A stretch of 64,000 bases of DNA from Symbiodinium natans (GCA_905221605.1 CAJNDS010002690.1:712531-776530), one strand, 5' to 3'; positions 50,286 to 59,735 are shown, numbered from the stretch's first letter. Numbers and translations are program-made. Notes: a model not told the origin generated them from the letters alone.

Positions 50286-51174
50286 GCCATGCAACTTCCC
50301 CTCCTCAGATTGTAGGCTTACTGGATGTTGCGGCTTGCTTTTATTTACGGATGTGCTTGTTTTTCGCAAGGTTTGGGCTTGAGGGTTTAGGGTTTGTCAA
50401 GCTCTCCAAGAACGGGCAAGAAGCTGGAATCAAGCCCGATTTTTAAGGGTGTTTAGGATTGACGGTTTGGGATTCAGAAAGCTCTCCACGAACGGACACG
50501 AAGCTGGAATCAATTAGGGGCTTAGGGTGTTTCGGGGCTTTTTGGGGTTCAGGGGGGCTTAGTGGTTTAGGGGCCTTGCCGTTGAACAATGGAGTGCGTT
50601 GGTTTTTTGGGCTTTAGAGGCACTGTTTGTTGTGTATCACCCTAAACCCCAAACCCTAAACCCTAAACTCTCATTCCGCCCGGGACCAGCCCGTCCCGGA
50701 CCAACAGCCTCTCCGGCCTGAGCCTAGACTCATCCTAGCTCAACGCACCTCGTATATGACCCCAATAGCTTGGCGGGGCTTTATCAGTAGAGTTATAATT
50801 GAGGTTTACAAGTACCCTAGACTCGGGAGACCCTGTTGGATATTTTTGTATTTTCCCTTAGGTTTAAGAGGACCATATCTAGGAAGAATTGTTAGAGGGG
50901 TTTAAGGGCCAGCCCAAAACCCTACACCCTACACCCAAACACTGTTCTAGACCCCCAAACCAAGTTAAACCTATCTCACCCCCAAACCCCAAACCACAAA
51001 CCCCAAACCCCAAACCCTAAACCCTAAACCCTAAACCCTACGCCCCAAAACCCAGCAGCCACCCTAAAGGAAGGGATTTGAGTGTCAGAAGCCCTCGACC
51101 AATTGGGCTCTAGATGTAAACAAGCTCGTAAGCCGCTGCCTCCGTAAGGTTCAGGGTTTTTAGGGAACCCTAAG

Positions 51175-51265
51175 TGCCGAAGCCCTAAACCCTAAGCCCT
51201 AAGCCCTAAGCCCTAAGCCCTAAGCCCTAAGCCCTAAGCCCTAAACCCTAAACCCTAAACCCTAA
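51175..51265 (-). repeat. (CCCTAAG)9 variant array
   Basis: Homogeneous CCCTAAG units, then CCCTAAA. Confidence 0.95.
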
Positions 51266-51339
51266 ACCGAAACCGCGGGGTTGAGTAGGGTTCCGAGTCT
51301 AGGACTGCACCTTTCTTCTGACAGCAGAAGCTCGAAACC

Positions 51340-51526
51340 CTACTAGGAGGTTCATAGTACTTATTAACCAAGTAAAACTGTACTTATAACCAATGATAGC
51401 CGTACTTACAACCCACTTGTAAGCCCCTTGACTGCCCTAAGATGGTTATAAGTACAATTACAAGTAAACCTAAACCCTAAACCCTAAACCCTAGATTCGT
51501 TTGTAAGTAGCATGAACCTCCAAGTA
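51340..51526. mobile_element. Family 1 element with CCCTAAA insert
   Basis: CTAGGAGGTTCATAGTAC...ACTTATAACC...TTACAAG, insert of CCCTAAA at about 51470-51493, then TTTGTAAGTAGCATGAACCTC and CAAGTA. Ends about 15 bases before exon 51541. Confidence 0.8.
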
Positions 51527-51540
51527 GACTCTCCCCATAG

Positions 51541-51574
51541 CACCCTCAAGGCCTACAAGACCGCAAGATTATCT
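51541..51574 (+). CDS. 34-base candidate exon
   Basis: CTCTCCCCATAG|C...TCT|GTTTGGGG. Reads TLKAYKTARLS. Confidence 0.4.
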
Positions 51575-51576
51575 GT

Positions 51577-51895
51577 TTGGGGTTTAGGGTTTGGGGTTTA
51601 GGGTTTAGGGTTTGGGGTTTAGGGTTTGGGGTTTAGGGTTTGGGGTTTAGGGTTTAGGGTTTAGGCTTATTGCTTCAAGACCCAAATCTTTCCGCGCAAA
51701 TCCGGCTCAACTTTTCCCGAGCAAGCACTAACGTGTGTAGCTTCTGCCCGAGTTCGGCTCCATTTTGTGAAAGAATGATGCCCTCTGGCGCTTGAAGGAT
51801 TTAGGGTTTAGGGTTTGGGGTTCAGGGTTTAGGGTTTAGGGTTTGGGGTTAGGGTTTTGGGTTTAGGGTTTGGGGTTTGGGGTTTGGGGTTCAGG
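51577..51895 (+). repeat. TTTAGGG/TTTGGGG arrays
   Basis: Regular alternation TTTGGGG-TTTAGGG at 51577-51665; mixed at 51800-51895. Confidence 0.9.
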
Positions 51896-51997
51896 ATTCA
51901 GGGGGGTTTGCGGGAGGCGAATACTTTGGAGGATCGGGAGAACTCAGGGAGTAGCCAGAACCGGCGTTCTGAGCACCCTCAAAGACACCCCGCCTAC

Positions 51998-52175
51998 TGT
52001 CATGGTACTTATTAACCAAGTATAACTGTGCTTATCACCCACTTAATAAGCCTCTTAGGTGCCCGAAGTCTGGTGACCTGAACCCTAAACCCCTAAACCC
52101 CAAAACCCTAAACCCTATAAGTACGGTCATAAGTACAGTTATAGTTGGTTCATAAGCACCCTCAACCTCCAAGTA
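51998..52175. mobile_element. Family 1 element with CCCTAAA insert
   Basis: CATGGTACTTATTAACCAAG...GAAGTCTGGT, insert 52080-52115, then TATAAGTACGGTCATAAGTA...CAACCTCCAAGTA. Confidence 0.75.
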
Positions 52176-52208
52176 GGGTCGTCCCTCTTGCCTTCAGCCT
52201 CACCGCAG

Positions 52209-52247
52209 ACCTAGACTCCTGGTGGGAGGATCCCAAAAGTGGACTGT
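52209..52247 (+). CDS. Candidate exon
   Basis: CTCACCGCAG|AC...CTGT|GTTTAGGG. Reads LDSWWEDPKSGL. Confidence 0.45.
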
Positions 52248-52369
52248 GTTTAGGGTTTAGGGTTTAGGGTTTAGGGTTTAGGGTTTAGGGTTTAGGGTAG
52301 ATCCCCCTGAAGGTTCCCAAGAACGATCCACAAGTTGTACAGTGTACTGAGTGTACTGTATGTTTAGGG

Positions 52370-53030
52370 TTTAGGGTAGATCCCCTTGAGGGTTCCTAAG
52401 AGTGACCCAGAAAGTGTAGAGGGTACTGTTAGGGTTTAGGGTTTAGGGTTTAGGGTTGGGGCTCTACTTTTTTGGATCCTCCCAGGGCCTGGGTATAAAC
52501 CCTACACCCTCAAACCTGCAGGCGGGCTGCTGAGTCGAACCTCTTGAAATCTCGGCCCCATCTCCGCCATTGCTCCACCGTTCTTACCCTTCCCCCATCC
52601 AAAATAATCCCTAAACCCTACACCCTAAGCCCTGACCTTTTTTGGGTAGCGTGATTTCAGGGTGCAAAACGCATCATGCTAAGCTGGAAAGCCCTAGAGC
52701 AAGAAGCCTTCAATTGATTCAGGGTTTAGGGTTTAGGGCTAGGGATTAGGGTCTAGGGTACCTTCAACCCTAAACCCTGAATTTGCCCTTCCTTCGGGAA
52801 TCACGTGATTTGTTTTGTGTTTTTTCTTCGTAGTTTGGGTTTAGGGTTTAGTATTTGGGCTTTATTGGGTTTAGACCCCAAAGAACAATTCAAGCTTAAC
52901 GTCTTATGATGGCTCTAATGGGAACCCACAAAACCCTGAAGCCTTGCTAAAGCGCGATTTATGGCAGGGTTTAGGGTTTAGGGTTTAGGGTTTAGGGTTT
53001 AGGGTTTCGGGTTTAGGGTTTAGGGTTAGC
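52370..53030. other. Non-coding with telomeric tracts
   Basis: Duplicated GTAGATCCCC...GAGGGTTCC segment (52298 and 52376), TTTAGGG at 52440-52460 and 52970-53030. No secure exon. Confidence 0.5.
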
Positions 53031-53032
53031 AG

Positions 53033-53164
53033 AACCCAGGACCCTGCGCTACAGCCGCACCTTCATCGATGTCGACGAGGACCTGCATGAAGTACACTGC
53101 CGATCCAAGAGCGTTCCTCCGGCGCGCGTCGCAGAGCAGAACGATGAGGATGCCCAGGCCAAGA
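53033..53164 (+). CDS. Exon, unknown protein (44 codons)
   Basis: GTTAGCAG|AA...AAGA|GTTTAGGG. Reads PRTLRYSRTFIDVDEDLHEV, HCRSKSVPPARVAEQNDEDA, QAK. One of the most convincing coding segments, acidic and repeat-free. Telomeric TTTAGGG on both sides. Confidence 0.7.
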
Positions 53165-53536
53165 GTTTAGGGTGGGAAGTAGGGTTTGTATTCCTTGTAC
53201 TGCCACAGTTGAGGGTTTAGGGTTTAGGGTTTAGGGTTTAGGGTTTAGGGTTTAGGGTTTAGGGTTTAGGGTTCCTTGCATCCCGGACACCAATTCTATA
53301 CACTCACCAATGTTCAAAAGGAACCCTGAGTACACTCACCAATAACAGTAATATAAACCCTGTTTCATGTCCATGCCAAGAGTTTAAGGATTCGGTTTCG
53401 GGTTCATGGGGCTTTGGGAAACCCTAAGCCCGAAACCCCTGCATGAATACTTGGGCCCTAAAGCTACTATATGTAGGTGCATGGACCCTTAGGGCAAAAC
53501 TCCGTCCGAAACCCACCTGTCGCATCTTAGACCCTA

Positions 53537-53670
53537 AACCGTTTCCTAAACCCTTTAAACCCTTTAAACCCTTTAAACCCTTTAAACCCTTTAAACCCTT
53601 TAAACCCTTTAAACCCTTTAAACCCTTTAAACCCTTTAAACCCTTTAAACCCTTTAAACCCTTTAAACCC
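53537..53670 (-). repeat. (CCCTTTAAA)13 array
   Basis: Homogeneous 9-base unit. Because 9 is a multiple of 3 it stays open: Phe-Lys-Pro on plus, Gly-Leu-Lys on minus. The 128-129 codon ORFs on both strands are artefacts. Confidence 0.97.
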
Positions 53671-53844
53671 TCAAGCCCAAACCCGAAACCCCAAACCCTA
53701 AACCCCCGACCCCAAACCCCAAACCCCAAACCCCAAAGCCCAAACCCCAAACCCCAAGCCCTATTGGGCTCGCGGCCCTCAAGTCTGACAAAATCTCCCG
53801 AAAAAGGAAGCAAATTGATGGTTGAATGAAAAAAAACCCTGTGT

Positions 53845-53982
53845 TTGGGGTTTAGGGTTTATGGTTTAGGGTTTAGGGCTTAGGGTTTAGGGTTTAGGGT
53901 TTAGGGCTTAGGGTTTAGGGCTTAGGGTTTAGGGTTTAGGGTTCAGGGTTTAGGGTTTAGGGTTTAGGGTTTAGGGTCCCTG
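53845..53982 (+). repeat. TTTAGGG/CTTAGGG array
   Basis: About 19 units. Confidence 0.95.
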
Positions 53983-53984
53983 GC

Positions 53985-54095
53985 ACCCCAGTGGTACCCT
54001 TTGCCCTTTTTTCTGGTCCAAGGTTCCCTCATGCAGTAACCAACCGAAAAAAGGGTGCCCTTAGCAAAGCCTGGTTACTGGGCTACCAAAAAGGC
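53985..54095. mobile_element. Family 3 TIR element
   Basis: CACCCCAGTGGTACCCTTTG...CCAACCGAAAAAAGGGTGCCC...CCTGGTTACTGGGCTACC. Confidence 0.75.
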
Positions 54096-54589
54096 TTTTG
54101 GGCTCTTTTGCGCCCTGGGGGGCCGAAGGTTTGTGGTTTTCCGTCTCCACCTGATGAAACCCCTTACCTTTGTCCACAGTTGGGTACCACTTTTACATGT
54201 TTGAGGGTACTTAAACCCAATAAGGAATAGACATTTGTTTTACCTAAACCCAATAAGGACTGGACATTTGTTTTTTAAGAGTATTCCCAGCATGAACTAG
54301 TTACCTCAGGAGTAGTCCGCGTCATGATGAACCCTTACCTCAAGCTGGTAAACTACTTCCTTATGCATGCTCTCGTACGTCCTGCTAAACCAAAACGGAT
54401 ACTCTTTGTTGTACCTACCTTGTTCTGCGGGCACAGTACCCCCACCCCGAAACCCGGAGACTCCAAACCCCAAACCTTGACCTCCCCCACCCCTAAGATC
54501 CATGTACCCATATCGTACATAGTTTAGCGCTTAAAGCTACGGTTTAGGAACGCCTTTAAGGCCCAAGCATGTGCCACACGGGTACATAG

Positions 54590-54645
54590 CCCTAAACCCT
54601 AAACCCTAAACCCTAAACCCTAAACCCTAAACCCTAAACCCTAGA
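54590..54645 (-). repeat. (CCCTAAA)8 telomeric tract
   Basis: Array upstream of exon 54661. Confidence 0.95.
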
Positions 54646-54660
54646 CCCTTTGGGTACCAG

Positions 54661-54711
54661 GTGAAGAAAGACTTGGCTGGCGTTTTCAAGCGCATGGCAG
54701 AGTGGCAGCCG
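54661..54711 (+). CDS. Exon, unknown protein
   Basis: TTTGGGTACCAG|GTG...CCG|GTAGAT. 17 codons, phase 0 to 0: VKKDLAGVFKRMAEWQP. Confidence 0.55.
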
Positions 54712-54810
54712 GTAGATTTTAGTAATGCTCCTTGCTGTCTTTAGTAGTTTTGTTTTTTTGCTTTAGGGTTTAGGGCTTGGGGTTTGGGGTTTGGGGTTGT
54801 ATAGGGTCAG

Positions 54811-54859
54811 GTTTTGTGCCGTGAGGCTGGGGTTTGTCGAAGTTGTTTTGCGGCCTTCC
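54811..54859 (+). CDS. Exon before a family 2 intron
   Basis: AGGGTCAG|GTT...TTCC|GTGAAC. Reads VLCREAGVCRSCFAAF; CRSC motif. Leaves one base, completed by 55012. Confidence 0.5.
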
Positions 54860-55011
54860 GTGAACAAACTAGGGCCCGGAGTAGGCCCTTATTCCCTTTT
54901 CTTCGTGGGTTTGGGTTCTCTTATTTGCCCGTTTTCCAAAAAGGGTACCCTGCTAAACCCCAAACCCTACACCCTAAACTCTGTTTATTCCCAGGCTACT
55001 CTTGGGTCTAG
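54860..55011. mobile_element. Family 2 TIR element that is the whole intron
   Basis: GTGAACAAACTAGGGCCCGG at the left, CAGGCTACTCTTGGGTCTAG at the right; 152 bases, with a CCCCAAA/CCCTAAA insert at about 54953-54981. Confidence 0.6.
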
Positions 55012-55044
55012 GAAATTGGGGTCGCGGCCATGGACGATTGACGA
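55012..55044 (+). CDS. 33-base exon after the family 2 intron
   Basis: TCTAG|GA...CGA|GTGAGC. In phase reads (R)NWGRGHGRLT. Good donor. Confidence 0.45.
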
Positions 55045-55549
55045 GTGAGCTTGCTCTAAGTATAAGGGGGTTTAGGGTTACTGGGTTACTACTGGGTTAC
55101 TGGGTTACCGGGTTTTGAAGTACTATACTTTATTACATTTTTGTCCTGGGTTCCGACCAGTTACTGAAACCTAAAACTCAGTTGTAGAGTAGGTAACCTT
55201 TAGCCTTTTTGGGGTAATAGAATCCCTTTATAATCCCGAAACCTTTAGTTCCCCCTAGGTACTGGACAGCTAGGAAAAAGAATACACTTGCTTTTCCACC
55301 CAAGGCCCTAAACAGAGTCTAGGGTTTAGGGTTTAGGATCTAGGATTAAGGGTTTAGGATTTAGGGTTTAGGGTTTAGGGTTTAGGGCTTCGGGCTTAGT
55401 GTTTACCTTCACCTTCAAGGCGCTATTTCCCTCAAGCTCCAAACCCGAAAACCGCGAAGGACCAAGGCGCTCAGCTGGGAACCAGCTCGGGAACCAGCTC
55501 GACCGTGGCGGAAGGAATTTGGGGTTTAGGGTTTAGGGTTTAGGGTTTA

Positions 55550-55665
55550 GGGCTACTAGGACCGGGAGTAGGCCCTTTTTTTTTTTTTTCGGGTTGGGGT
55601 CCCTTAAAACCAAAAAGGGTGCCCTTTTATTCCTAGGTTACTCCGGGGTCTAGTTATCATGGGTT
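55550..55665. mobile_element. Family 2 TIR element
   Basis: CTACTAGGACCGGGAGTAGG...GGTTACTCCGGGGTCTAG. Confidence 0.7.
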
Positions 55666-55869
55666 CGAGACCACCCCCTCTATACAACTTTTAGGGTTCA
55701 GGGATTGGGTTTAGGGTTTGGGACCCCGCGGTTCCCCCCTTTAAATAGCTTTAATGAGGCCTAATTATCGCTAAATAATCTCATTTTTGGGGGAACCTAC
55801 GGGGGTAGTATAGAGGGGGAACCCATGGGTTTAAGGTCGCAAGTTTCTCGGGCGGGATTAATCCCTTGG

Positions 55870-56045
55870 TAACCCAGTGGTACCCTTTTTCCCTTTTTTT
55901 GGTTCAAGGTTCTCTTATAAAATCACCAACCACAAACAATCCCTAAACCCTAAACCCTAAACCCTAAACCCTAAACCCTAAACCCTAAACCCTAAACCCA
56001 AACAAAAGGGTGCCCCTATCATAATGTGGTTGCTGGGCTACCATG
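55870..56045. mobile_element. Family 3 element with CCCTAAA insert
   Basis: GGTAACCCAGTGGTACCC...ATCACCAACC, then (CCCTAAA)8 (55940-55997), then AACAAAAGGGTGCCCC...GGTTGCTGGGCTACC. Compare the uninterrupted copy at 53985. Confidence 0.8.
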
Positions 56046-56563
56046 TTATCATGGGATTTTGCCTTGGACGCAAAGGTTCTGCCCTTGGGTTTGGGGACCC
56101 TTTTTAGGATCCCCTAGAGGAATATCAGGGTTTAGGGTTTAGGGTTTAGGGCTTTGGGTATTCGGAGTATACTAGGGGAACCTCTTAGGATCTCAGGGGT
56201 CCAAGTTTGGCCGCCTTCAACCGCAACCCCCCCTTTTTGAAATAGCATGATCCTGGACACAGGTGAACTCTGTGGTGCTTTACTGTAACTTTAGATCCTT
56301 AGCCTTTTTGGGTTTATTGGGTTTCAGTGAACGATTCAAAGTTTTATGCTTGAAGTCAAAAGGAATATCCCTGATTTCTTTTCTGCTTCAAACGTCATTT
56401 AAAGGCCATCTAACTCCATTCCCCTGTTATTAACCTCACCCTCCACCCTCCCCTCCCCCCTCCCCCCCTAGTATAAGCGAAGAACCGTATACATCCCAAA
56501 AATTAAACCTGTAAACCCGAAACCCCAATCCCAATTCCCTGTGATTCCGTCGCTCTGGCGCAG

Positions 56564-56626
56564 ATGCTAAACTGACATCAACGCCAACGACGCGAGAGGA
56601 AGTCAAAGACGATGGGCTTCAGGCAT
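56564..56626 (+). CDS. Exon, unknown protein
   Basis: CGCTCTGGCGCAG|AT...CAT|GTAGGG. Reads AKLTSTPTTREEVKDDGLQA. Confidence 0.55.
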
Positions 56627-56939
56627 GTAGGGTTTTGGGCTTAGGGTTTAGGGTTTTGGGTGTAGGGTTTAGGATTTGGGGTTGTGTAGGAGGTCAGAGT
56701 TTCCACTTTGTTCGGAAACTTCTCAGATGAGGGTTTTCCCAGTGTGCGGCCCGAAGCCCCCTTTAAAGACTTTAACAAGCCCCTAAGCCCTAAACCCAAA
56801 ACCCTAAACCCTAAACCCTAAACCCGAAGTCCTGCGCCTCAGCCTAAGCCCTATAATCCCTAAGCCGTAAGGTGCGCAGCACGACAGCCTATTCATGGCT
56901 TTGAAGTTTCTGGCGCGTAGAGTTTCATCTTGCGTCCTC

Positions 56940-57035
56940 ATACTAACAGTCCTTATGTAGGGATTTATGAAAGGGGGTACTATAATCCCTAGTAAGGACT
57001 GTCAGAAAAAGGGGAAAACGGGGGAACATCCCAAG
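56940..57035. mobile_element. Family 4 element
   Basis: AACAGTCCTTATGTAGGGAT...TATAATCCCTAGTAAGGACT plus GGGGGAACATCCCA. Inverted AGTCCTTA/TAAGGACT. Confidence 0.65.
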
Positions 57036-57144
57036 CGTATAGAGTTTAATGCTGCGCCCTCTCCAGTGTACCCCCACCCCCCCCCCCCCGCCCCGAACAT
57101 TCGAAGCTCATTTTGGCCGTCTTTACACAGTCCCAGGGTCCCAG

Positions 57145-57351
57145 GACAGAGCGGCCCTGCAACTGCAAATGCGCGCGCGCACGCGCAAGAGTATTATACC
57201 CGGAAGCCGCGACGAACCGCGGATCCCACGGGGCACCCCCCCAAAACGATCAGACGGTCCTTCAGAGCCCGGCAGACTTGACTTATTTCAGGAGGCCCCT
57301 TCTAAACAGGGAGCAACATTACTACTTCAGAACTCAGGATTAGGGATTAAG
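57145..57351 (+). CDS. Exon, unknown basic protein (69 codons)
   Basis: GGGTCCCAG|GAC...TTAAG|GTTTAGGG. Reads DRAALQLQMRARTRKSIIPG, SRDEPRIPRGTPPKRSDGPS, EPGRLDLFQEAPSKQGATLL and LQNSGLGIK. Repeat-free and phase 0 at both ends; it joins in phase to 57425. Family unknown. Confidence 0.7.
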
Positions 57352-57424
57352 GTTTAGGGTTTGGGGTTAGGGGTTTAGGGTTTGGGGTTTAGGGTTTAGG
57401 GTTTAGGGGCCAGCGGGGCTGCAG
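57352..57424 (+). other. Telomeric-repeat intron, best example
   Basis: 73 bases: GTTTAGGG, then only TTTGGGG/TTAGGGG/TTTAGGG units, then CCAGCGGGGCTGCAG. Consensus GT donor (AAG|GTTTAGGG) and AG acceptor, flanked by two phase 0 exons. Confidence 0.65.
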
Positions 57425-57511
57425 GGATTGGCTCACATCTTGAGAAGCCCTATTTACAAGAGGCTAAGCACTTCGGCTTCGCGAAACCTTTACAGCAAGT
57501 GCTTAAGCTGA
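57425..57511 (+). CDS. Terminal exon joined to 57145-57351
   Basis: GGCTGCAG|GGA, 28 codons then TGA: GLAHILRSPIYKRLSTSASR then NLYSKCLS. Basic. Confidence 0.65.
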   Translation, partial: GLAHILRSPIYKRLSTSASRNLYSKCLS

Positions 57512-57872
57512 GAATTCATGAAGTTTCCCTAAGCCCAAAACCCTAAACCCTTAGCAAAATCCCAGACCCCAGCTGGCTGACTGTGTCTGGACCACCCGAA
57601 AGACACCAAACCAGAAACCCAAAACCATGAGTTTCCCTAGTACCCCCTTCGATACTACTCGCCCTAGGTTCCACCTTATTGGGCTTAATTATCCTTACAT
57701 AGTTATGTGGGGAACCCTAAACCCTAAACCCTCGGAACCTATAAGAGGGGTAGTATAGAGGGGGGTAGTAGGGGAACCCATCACAAAGCCTGACTTTTGG
57801 TGAGCCTCAGCAGCGCACTTTAGGGTTTAGGGTTTCGGGTTTAGGGCTTCGGGTTTAGGGTTTAGGGTTTAG

Positions 57873-57997
57873 GGCTTCTTCACTCATTGTGCTGCTTAGC
57901 GTCATGGGTCTCGAGGTTAGGGTTCGAGTCTTGAGGCGTTTTGTGGTAGCCCCGCCGAACAAGCTCCTCCACACAAAACGCGAAGCTCTCAAGGGGG
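57873..57997 (+). CDS. Exon, unknown protein
   Basis: TTTAG|GG acceptor within a telomeric tract. Reads ASSLIVLLSVMGLEVRVRVL then RRFVVAPPNKLLHTKREALK. Donor not identified. Confidence 0.45.
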
Positions 57998-58069
57998 ACC
58001 CTAAACCCCAAACCCCAAACCCCACATCCTAAACCCCAAACCCCAAACCACAAACCCACCCCAAACCCT

Positions 58070-58390
58070 ACTTGGATGCCCAGTAGTACCCTTGTTTCCC
58101 TTTTTGAGGGGTTTAGGTTCTCTTACAAACCCCTTTAAGCAAAAAATGGCACCCTTTCTAATCCTGGGGTACTGAGCATCCTAGCCTAAAACTTTGGACT
58201 TTGCACACCCAAGCCCGACCCCAAACCCCAAACCCTAAACCGTAAAACCCTCAACTCTAAACTCCTTAGTAGCCCAGTGGTACCCTGTACCCTTTTTTTG
58301 GGTTCTGGGCCCCTTTATCAAGTCGCCAACCCCAAAAAAGGGCACCCGAAACCCCAAACCCTTATTGTAAGATGGTTACTGGGCTACCCA
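58070..58390. mobile_element. Two family 3 elements
   Basis: First: GCCCAGTAGTACCCTTG...GGGGTACTGAGCATCC (58078-58185). Second: TAGCCCAGTGGTACCCTG...GGTTACTGGGCTACC (58268-58390), with a CGAAACCCCAAACCC insert. Confidence 0.75.
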
Positions 58391-58483
58391 GACTCAGACT
58401 TGCAGGTGCACCCTGCGCCCTACACCCTAAACCCTAAACTTAGGAGCCTCCGGCTCAGCCCGCGGACCCAAGAGGCCCTAAAA

Positions 58484-58508
58484 GAGGGGGGGGGGGGGGG
58501 GGGGGGGG
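58484..58508 (+). repeat. Poly-G tract
   Basis: About 25 G. Confidence 0.9.
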
Positions 58509-58631
58509 AGTGTCCAGCATCTATCACTACAATGACAGAAGAGGGTGTGAGGGACGTGCTGGTCTGAGCAGGTTGCTTTCCGCCCTTCAAGGGCGGGTTC
58601 CTTCTTGAGTCGCAACTATGGAGAGGGTCCC

Positions 58632-58634
<3 letters not shown>

Positions 58635-58686
<52 letters not shown>

Positions 58687-58700
58687 GGTTGGGGGGGTTC
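58635..58700 (+). repeat. Uninterrupted poly-G of about 50
   Basis: About 50 consecutive G, then GTGGTTGGGGGG. Confidence 0.95.
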
Positions 58701-58899
58701 AGAAGCCCCTACCCCCTCCTATGCTCGGTGCCTTTACTGGCGCAGTCCTCCATGAAAAAGTGGTGCACCGACCCCCCACCCCTCTCCCCCCCCGCGCTTT
58801 AAGGTTTTTCCTTCCCCCAAAACCATCCAACACGCCGCCAGGGTCGGCGGACCCTAGACCCTAGACCCTAAACCCTAAACCCTAAACTCAGACTCGCAG

Positions 58900-59010
58900 G
58901 TGCACCCCTATGATGTGGCGGACTTGCAATCGGCCAGGGACACTGCCTCAGATGCTTCAACGCCGCCAGGAGCACGTGCGTGGAATGAAACACCCAAGAA
59001 CCGGATCCAG
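58900..59010 (+). CDS. Exon, unknown protein (37 codons)
   Basis: AGACTCGCAG|GTG...ATCCAG|GCTCTAG (GC donor). Reads VHPYDVADLQSARDTASDAS then TPPGARAWNETPKNRIQ. Strong coding composition; CCCTAAA tract just upstream. In phase with 59178. Confidence 0.65.
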
Positions 59011-59177
59011 GCTCTAGGGGGGGGTTAGGGTTTGGGGTTTGTTGAAATTATTAGGGGTTCAGGTCCGGAGAAGTTTCGAGGAGTTTCGAGGAGTTTCAAG
59101 GAGCTTCGTTTTGTTGGATTTTTCTTAATAGTTTCAAGTTACAGGGGGCTTGAGGGATTAGGGTTTAGGGTTTAGAG

Positions 59178-59239
59178 TTTCGGGCCACAAAGTTGCTGAA
59201 CCATCCTGAAGTTGTTGTTCTTGTACAACGGGCTTACGG
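59178..59239 (+). CDS. Exon, unknown protein
   Basis: GGGTTTAGAG|TTT...GG|GTTAGGG. Reads FRATKLLNHPEVVVLVQRAY. In phase with 58900-59010. Confidence 0.55.
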
Positions 59240-59270
59240 GTTAGGGCCTATGAAACACAGCCCTAAACTC

Positions 59271-59452
59271 CAAGCCTCTTAAGCCCTACACCCTAAACCC
59301 TAAACCCTAAAACCCTAAACTCAGCCTCTTAAGCCCTACACCCTAAACCCTAAACCCTAAAACCCTAAACTCAGCCTCTTAAGCCCTACACCCTAAACCC
59401 TAAACTCCAAGCCTCTTAAGCCCTACACCCTAAACCCTAAACCCACCTATCA
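59271..59452 (-). repeat. Higher-order telomeric repeat, about 54-base unit
   Basis: Units of AGCCTCTTAAGCCCTACACC plus CCCTAAA copies, about three and a half times. Confidence 0.9.
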
Positions 59453-59509
59453 TTGGGGGTGGGGGGCCCACTGGCCTGTCACAGCTTGTGCTTATGCGGA
59501 ACAGGAGTT

Positions 59510-59735
59510 CAGGGGCTTTGGGGGTGTTTAGAGTTTGGGGGGGGGTGGGGGGAGGGGTCAGGTTTTGAGAGGGGGGGGGGGGGGGGGCTGCTAGGGCTTA
59601 GCGTTTGGGTTTTAGGGTTTTAGGGTTGAGTGTGTTGACTGTGTTGAGGGTGTTGAGGTAGTTGAGGGAGTTGAGGGTGCCGAGAGTGTTGAGGGTGTTG
59701 AGGGAAATGAGGGTTTTGAGGGCTTTTGGTCTCGG
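59510..59735 (+). repeat. G tracts then GTTGAGGGT array
   Basis: G runs (59535-59590), then 9-base GTTGAGGGT-type units (59625-59725). Confidence 0.85.

Noticed and set aside
57049-57144. Extending exon 57145 upstream to the first ATG-like start
   Set aside because: Crosses a C run and the tail of a family 4 element; an acceptor at 57144 explains the data better.
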